Assembly: GCA_020747065.1 (NCBI GenBank)
Contig: JAGMVK010000002.1
Span: 1,488,001 to 1,552,000 of the forward strand
Reading direction: 5' to 3'
Origin: Cadophora sp. MPI-SDFR-AT-0126
Lineage: Eukaryota; Ascomycota; Leotiomycetes; Helotiales; Ploettnerulaceae
DNA length: 64,000 nucleotides
Part shown: positions 60,383-64,000 of the stretch, in pieces
Layout of the letters: each line of letters begins with the position of its first letter
Numbering within the stretch: the first letter of the stretch is position 1
Program-made: the position numbers and the translations under genes
Notes under the pieces: generated by a model
What the model saw: the letters and a program-made list of their open reading frames with translations, nothing else
Databases searched by the model: none
What the model was told of the DNA's origin: nothing

Positions 60383-61272
60383 GATCGCTGATACCCCCTC
60401 GGAACATTAATTGGGCAATATCTGCGACAGCTCCACTTTTGGCAGAGACAAGGTTCCGGCAAGCATCGAAGGGGAACCGTGCGTGCTCGTACATGTGAGG
60501 ATGAGGAGAGGATGGAAAGCGGAGCGGTAAGGGAGAAAGTCCGAAGTCTATAGAACAACGCGAATCTCGTGGCGTTCTGACACTTTTCAGTTTACATGAA
60601 TTGAAGGCGGGATCCTGCATATCACGGGGGATGACGGCCACATTCACTGACTGTGTTCAAAGTCGCACTGCAGCTTTTGTAATACCTCCGTATAATGTGA
60701 ATAGGGGTTCTAGCTCTCCTCTCCATAGGCGCAAAGGCCAAGGGCAAAGGGTTGGCGGATAATGGCTTCCTTGGTGCCGCCTCGTGTGTAGCACTGCAGC
60801 AGACAGTTTACCCCTGAGCGCCTGGCCAATGGAACGTGAGGTGCCTTTCTGGGCGTGTGTTGAAGCGAAGTGGAGTTGATGACCAAGTTAAGCCTATCGG
60901 CGGCTGAGGTGCAGCCTTACGGTTCATTTTAGCTTCGAGAGCTTGTTTGTTTACATCGACCTTGACGAGAGCACTACATACAATACAATACATACAAACA
61001 GAACAGCTCAGCATTCGCAAGACTATTAAACATTTGGAGAACAACAAGAACAACAACAAGAACAACAACAACAACAACCAAAGGGAATCTGCCTCGACGC
61101 TCGGCTATCTCTCACACCTATTGACTTCATCCGTACTGCCAACGCTGTTTCCTTGAATATTGGGTTGCGCTCCTCTGTGTCCTGCTTTTTCAAGCAAATA
61201 CCGAACTCAAGGTCCGACCCTGCTCTTGCATCGCGACTTCCGCGCAACAACATACACGACGAATAGTCAATC
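60383..61272. promoter_or_regulatory. Divergent promoter region of AFI1 and the myosin light chain gene
   Basis: 890 bp between start codons. It includes an AACAAC/AAGAAC repeat at about 61040-61080 in the leader of the plus-strand gene. No other gene recognised. Confidence 0.5.
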
Positions 61273-62179
61273 ATGGCTGCCTCATATAAACCATCGCCTC
61301 TTTCCTATGGCTCTCCGCGATCATCACCCTTCAGGCGTCCGGAGAGTAACCCCACATCTCCATCACCACTGCGCCAATCCACGCCAAATCCCTCCCCAAC
61401 GAAGATGGCTACAGCTTCAACAACTACACCCTCGAGATTAGCGCACAATTTAACGCCAGATACAGAAATAGAGGCAGGTACATGGACACCAAGAGGTCTT
61501 GCAACTGCGCAAAGAGAAAGGGAAGCTTCACCTACCAGAGGTGCGGCGAGTCCAGGATTCGGAGGAATGTTGACGGCAAGGAGTACGGGAGATAACAATG
61601 CGCTTGCGAAATTACAACCCGCGCAGGTCCGGGAACTGCGTGAGGGCTTTCAAATATTGGACAGAGATAGCGATGGGCAAGTTGGACGGGAGGATGTTGC
61701 GGATATGTTGACACAACTAGGCGAGTAACGGCAATGAGGTCAATAAAACCGTGCTGATGATGGTTTTAGGTCTCTCCGCAAATGCATCAGATATTACTGC
61801 ATTCTTTCCACCCTCTACATCGCAGACAGTCGCCCTACCCACATTTCTCAACACAATTGCTGGGCAGCTAGCAGCACTCAGTCCCTCAGCTGAGCTTCTT
61901 TCCGCGTTCTCAGCTTTCGATGAAGATGATAGCGGACAGGTAGACCTGTCTGAATTGAGGGACGCTCTGCTGCACACGGCACCCGATCCAGGCGAGAAAG
62001 CTTTGACAGAACGCGAAATTGACAGAGTTATGAGTGGATTCACGGGACGGAGGGCTTTTGGGAAGCATGCGAGTGGATTGGGCAAGAGGGGGGAGGTATT
62101 CAAGTACCAGGAGTTTGTGGGAAGTGTTGCTGGAGGGGCAAGTACTGAGGGGAAGGGCGAAAGGGAAAGCGATGACTGA
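61273..62179 (+). CDS. Myosin-II regulatory light chain-like EF-hand protein (Rlc1 type)
   Basis: Two exons (61273-61720, 61770-62179) give 285 residues. The first 110 are a disordered Ser/Pro/Thr-rich extension. Four EF-hand units follow. Hand 1 is canonical (F-Q-I-L-D-R-D-S-D-G-Q-V-G-R-E-D-V). Hand 2 has lost its loop. Hand 3 is canonical (F-D-E-D-D-S-G-Q-V-D-L-S-E-L). Hand 4 is degenerate. This pattern, with hand 1 as the main cation site, fits regulatory light chains of type II myosin in the cytokinetic ring. A divergent calmodulin is the alternative. The intron at 61721-61769 starts with GC (GCGAGT), not GT; no GT donor nearby gives the right phase. Convergent with the LMBR1-family gene. 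Confidence 0.78.
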
Positions 62180-62472
62180 GGGGCCGGGTAGAGATTCCAG
62201 TTTGTATAGATCTGGCATTATGATTGATGAGGGAAAGTCATCTGTACACGAAGGGAATACTTAATTTAGGTCAACATCAATACTACAGCCCTTGATATGA
62301 TGTACACTTTGAAGAAACTGGGTGTACAAACCCCGTATGTCTAATTGTGTCTTCATTACAGTATTAGGTGTATACATATTGAAATCGGAAGTTTACGTGG
62401 TACCGTCCAATCAATTGCTACAAACCTCCTTCAAAACTCCACCCGCTATGCCATGAAAACAACCCAAACCAT

Positions 62473-64000
62473 CTATAATCGTACCTGGCCCTCGGACCTG
62501 CCACCACCAAACCAACGAGTGAAATCACTACCACTGCGACTCGGCTCTGCCTGATCATCACCGTCTCCACCCATCCATTTCGGCCGTTTGATGCCTTCTC
62601 CGACATTTTGGAACCATTTTGGTGTTTGTACTGTGTCGAAGGTATTTCTCACTCTATGCCCGAAGGCCTCAAAAAAGTTCTCATCTTCGGGGGCGGTGTC
62701 TCGCTGTTGAGGATCCTAAGCAGTCGATGTCAGTATATTGCTCAATGTAACTCGATAGAGTCTGGATGTCTGAGCAGAGCAAGGAACACTCCTTGACAAA
62801 GGACCAACTATGGGGCTTTGTCTTGAGAAGCTGGACTTACCACACCCGGTCCCGATGCTGATGCCTGACCTAAAGCGCGTCTCTGGGCTGGAGGAACCGA
62901 TACTGTAGGTGCAGCGCGATTATTGGGATTGTTCGGGACGTGACGTCGGTCTGCCGCGAGGCTTCCTAGAGAAGAGTGGCCTTGCAATTCTCGCTCGATC
63001 AAATCCCTGCCTTCGCGCCAGGACCCAGTACCATACCCAGATTCGTTCTCTTCGTCATCGTCATCATCAATGACCCCACCGTATCCGATGCAATTTTTCA
63101 CTTTCCCATAAAGGTTGAAGAGAGTTGCGCAGACGGGAACGAGGATAAAGGTAGGGAACAACCAGTCGAACCACGCTCCAAGTTGTGTCAATTGGATTAG
63201 CTGCCCCAGGAAATTGTAAAATACCGTGTCCTCGTAGATATCCGGAGCCAGGAAGGTCAGAAAATTGAAAGACAACGGTACCGATAGCTTTGCAACCTGC
63301 ATAGCATACCACATTGCGCTTTCTCCATGAGTATTTCTTTTCACCAGCGCCCTTCCACGCCACACTTTGATTTCGGTCAAAGAAGTCAGTGCTGCTACAT
63401 ACATATAGGAAATCCAGCACGCTGCAATGACCTGACCAGCAAATCCAATCTGTCCACGTTCACTTGTTGGGTGATGCACGACTGTAACGGCGATGATTGA
63501 CAGAAGCGGGTTTATTGACTTGATCACTTCAGACCAGATGATGCAAAATGATGCAAATGATAAGAAGATGCCTAGGCCTATCCTCATATACGGAAGAAAG
63601 AAGTAGCGGTAGAGGTATCGTGTATATGGCGTCAAAATGGTGAGACGTTCCATCAAAGGTGCATCTGGGGAAGCCTGTCCAATCTCTATCCTCTTCGACC
63701 CGGCAGAATCAAGGACTGCTTGGGTTTGGACAGCATCGTGTAATAATCGATCCCACTCATCAAGGTATCGCGCACGGCTATGGCGAGCTCTATTGAGCTG
63801 CCTACTCAACTCTGCCAAGTATCGCTCTGTGATCACATTCGGTACATTGACTCTTGGGGCAGACATGCGTCGAGTCAAAGTCCTCGGCCGAGATTCTGGG
63901 AGATGTGAATCATCCGCAAGGTCCTCGATCCAATCTTTGAATTTACTGGCTGATCCGGTCTTCCGCTGGGCCAGTTCTGAGACCTGAGCCTCAAGATCTT
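62473..64000 (-). CDS. LMBR1-domain integral membrane protein, C-terminal part (start outside window)
   Basis: The frame is open to base 64000 and runs with one 125-nt intron (62716-62840) through exons 62841-64000 and 62473-62715, giving the last 466 residues. It opens with a charged coiled-coil-like loop (Q-V-S-E-L-A-Q-R-K-T; R-Y-L-A-E-L-S-R-Q-L-N-R-A-R). At least four hydrophobic spans follow: I-G-L-G-I-F-L-S-F-A-S-F-C-I-I-W, Q-V-I-A-A-C-W-I-S-Y-M-Y, L-S-V-P-L-S-F-N-F-L-T-F-L-A-P, and W-L-F-P-T-F-I-L-V-P-V. An acidic and then Ser/Pro-rich cytosolic tail ends the protein. This order matches the second half of LMBR1/LMBD2-like proteins, a family of multi-span membrane proteins with receptor or signalling roles that are poorly known in fungi. 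Confidence 0.78.

Noticed and set aside
1..64000. tRNA, rRNA, CRISPR, transposon ends or viral genes
   Set aside because: No B-box-like GGTTCGAATCC, no regularly spaced repeats, no terminal repeats with a transposase or polymerase were found by eye; a tRNAscan or Rfam run would be decisive.

Overview
The window is chromosomal DNA of a filamentous ascomycete (Pezizomycotina, possibly Leotiomycetes; the class is an inference). It contains about 50 spliceosomal introns, mostly 47-60 nt, with GTAAGT-like donors and CTAAC/CTGAC-like branch sites. The gene set is typical of mould chromosomes: a fungal Zn2Cys6 regulator, a DUR3 urea permease, an Atg22-like permease, Mediator Med15 and AFI1. All models were assembled by hand from exon frames, splice signals and family similarity recalled from knowledge; no database search was run.

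Layout. 0-2 kb: a broken zinc alcohol dehydrogenase remnant and a glutathione S-transferase (-). 3.6-7.3 kb: a peroxisomal 4-coumarate-CoA-ligase-like enzyme (+) convergent with a secreted GH43-like protein (-). 8.7-13.9 kb: a Yta7/ATAD2-type AAA ATPase with bromodomain (+), which carries a one-base frameshift just before Walker A. 14.3-15.4 kb: a full-length but shattered NmrA/EasG-like reductase pseudogene (-). 16-17.6 kb: a Zn2Cys6 regulator (-). 19.7-21.7 kb: an Atg22-like permease (-). 23.5-27.2 kb: an 11-exon hydantoinase/oxoprolinase-DUF917 fusion (+). 28.4-29.9 kb: a secreted bacterial-type solute-binding protein (-). 31.2-32.7 kb: a helical mitochondrial membrane protein (+). 33.1-36.6 kb: a long disordered protein of unknown function with two probable frame breaks (-). 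37.3-39.9 kb: a DUR3 urea permease (-). 39.9-44.9 kb: a 5-kb stretch without a convincing gene. 44.9-49.8 kb: Med15 (+). 51.2-52.4 kb: a Whi5/Nrm1-type G1/S repressor (-). 53.2-56.0 kb: TFIIIA (-) and RPB6 (+), which share a 283-bp promoter. 56.5-57.5 kb: S-formylglutathione hydrolase (+). 57.7-60.4 kb: AFI1 (-). 61.3-62.2 kb: a myosin-II regulatory light chain (+). 62.5-64 kb: the 3' part of an LMBR1-family membrane protein (-), cut by the window edge.

There is no secondary-metabolite cluster, transposon, CRISPR array or recognisable RNA gene. Most of the window is housekeeping and catabolic. The loosely linked themes are: nitrogen acquisition (DUR3 with a dense GATA-site promoter, hydantoinase/oxoprolinase, solute-binding protein, Atg22-like permease); transcription machinery (Med15, TFIIIA, RPB6, the Yta7-like chromatin ATPase, the Whi5/Nrm1-like repressor with an MCB site upstream); and detoxification (GST, S-formylglutathione hydrolase).

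The points most worth following are: the frame breaks in the AAA ATPase and in the disordered gene, where assembly error and real decay must be separated; the NmrA pseudogene; the TFIIIA-RPB6 divergent promoter; several stop-free introns of a multiple of three bases, one inside the Med15 KIX region; and a 73-bp duplication that copied and then killed a start codon.
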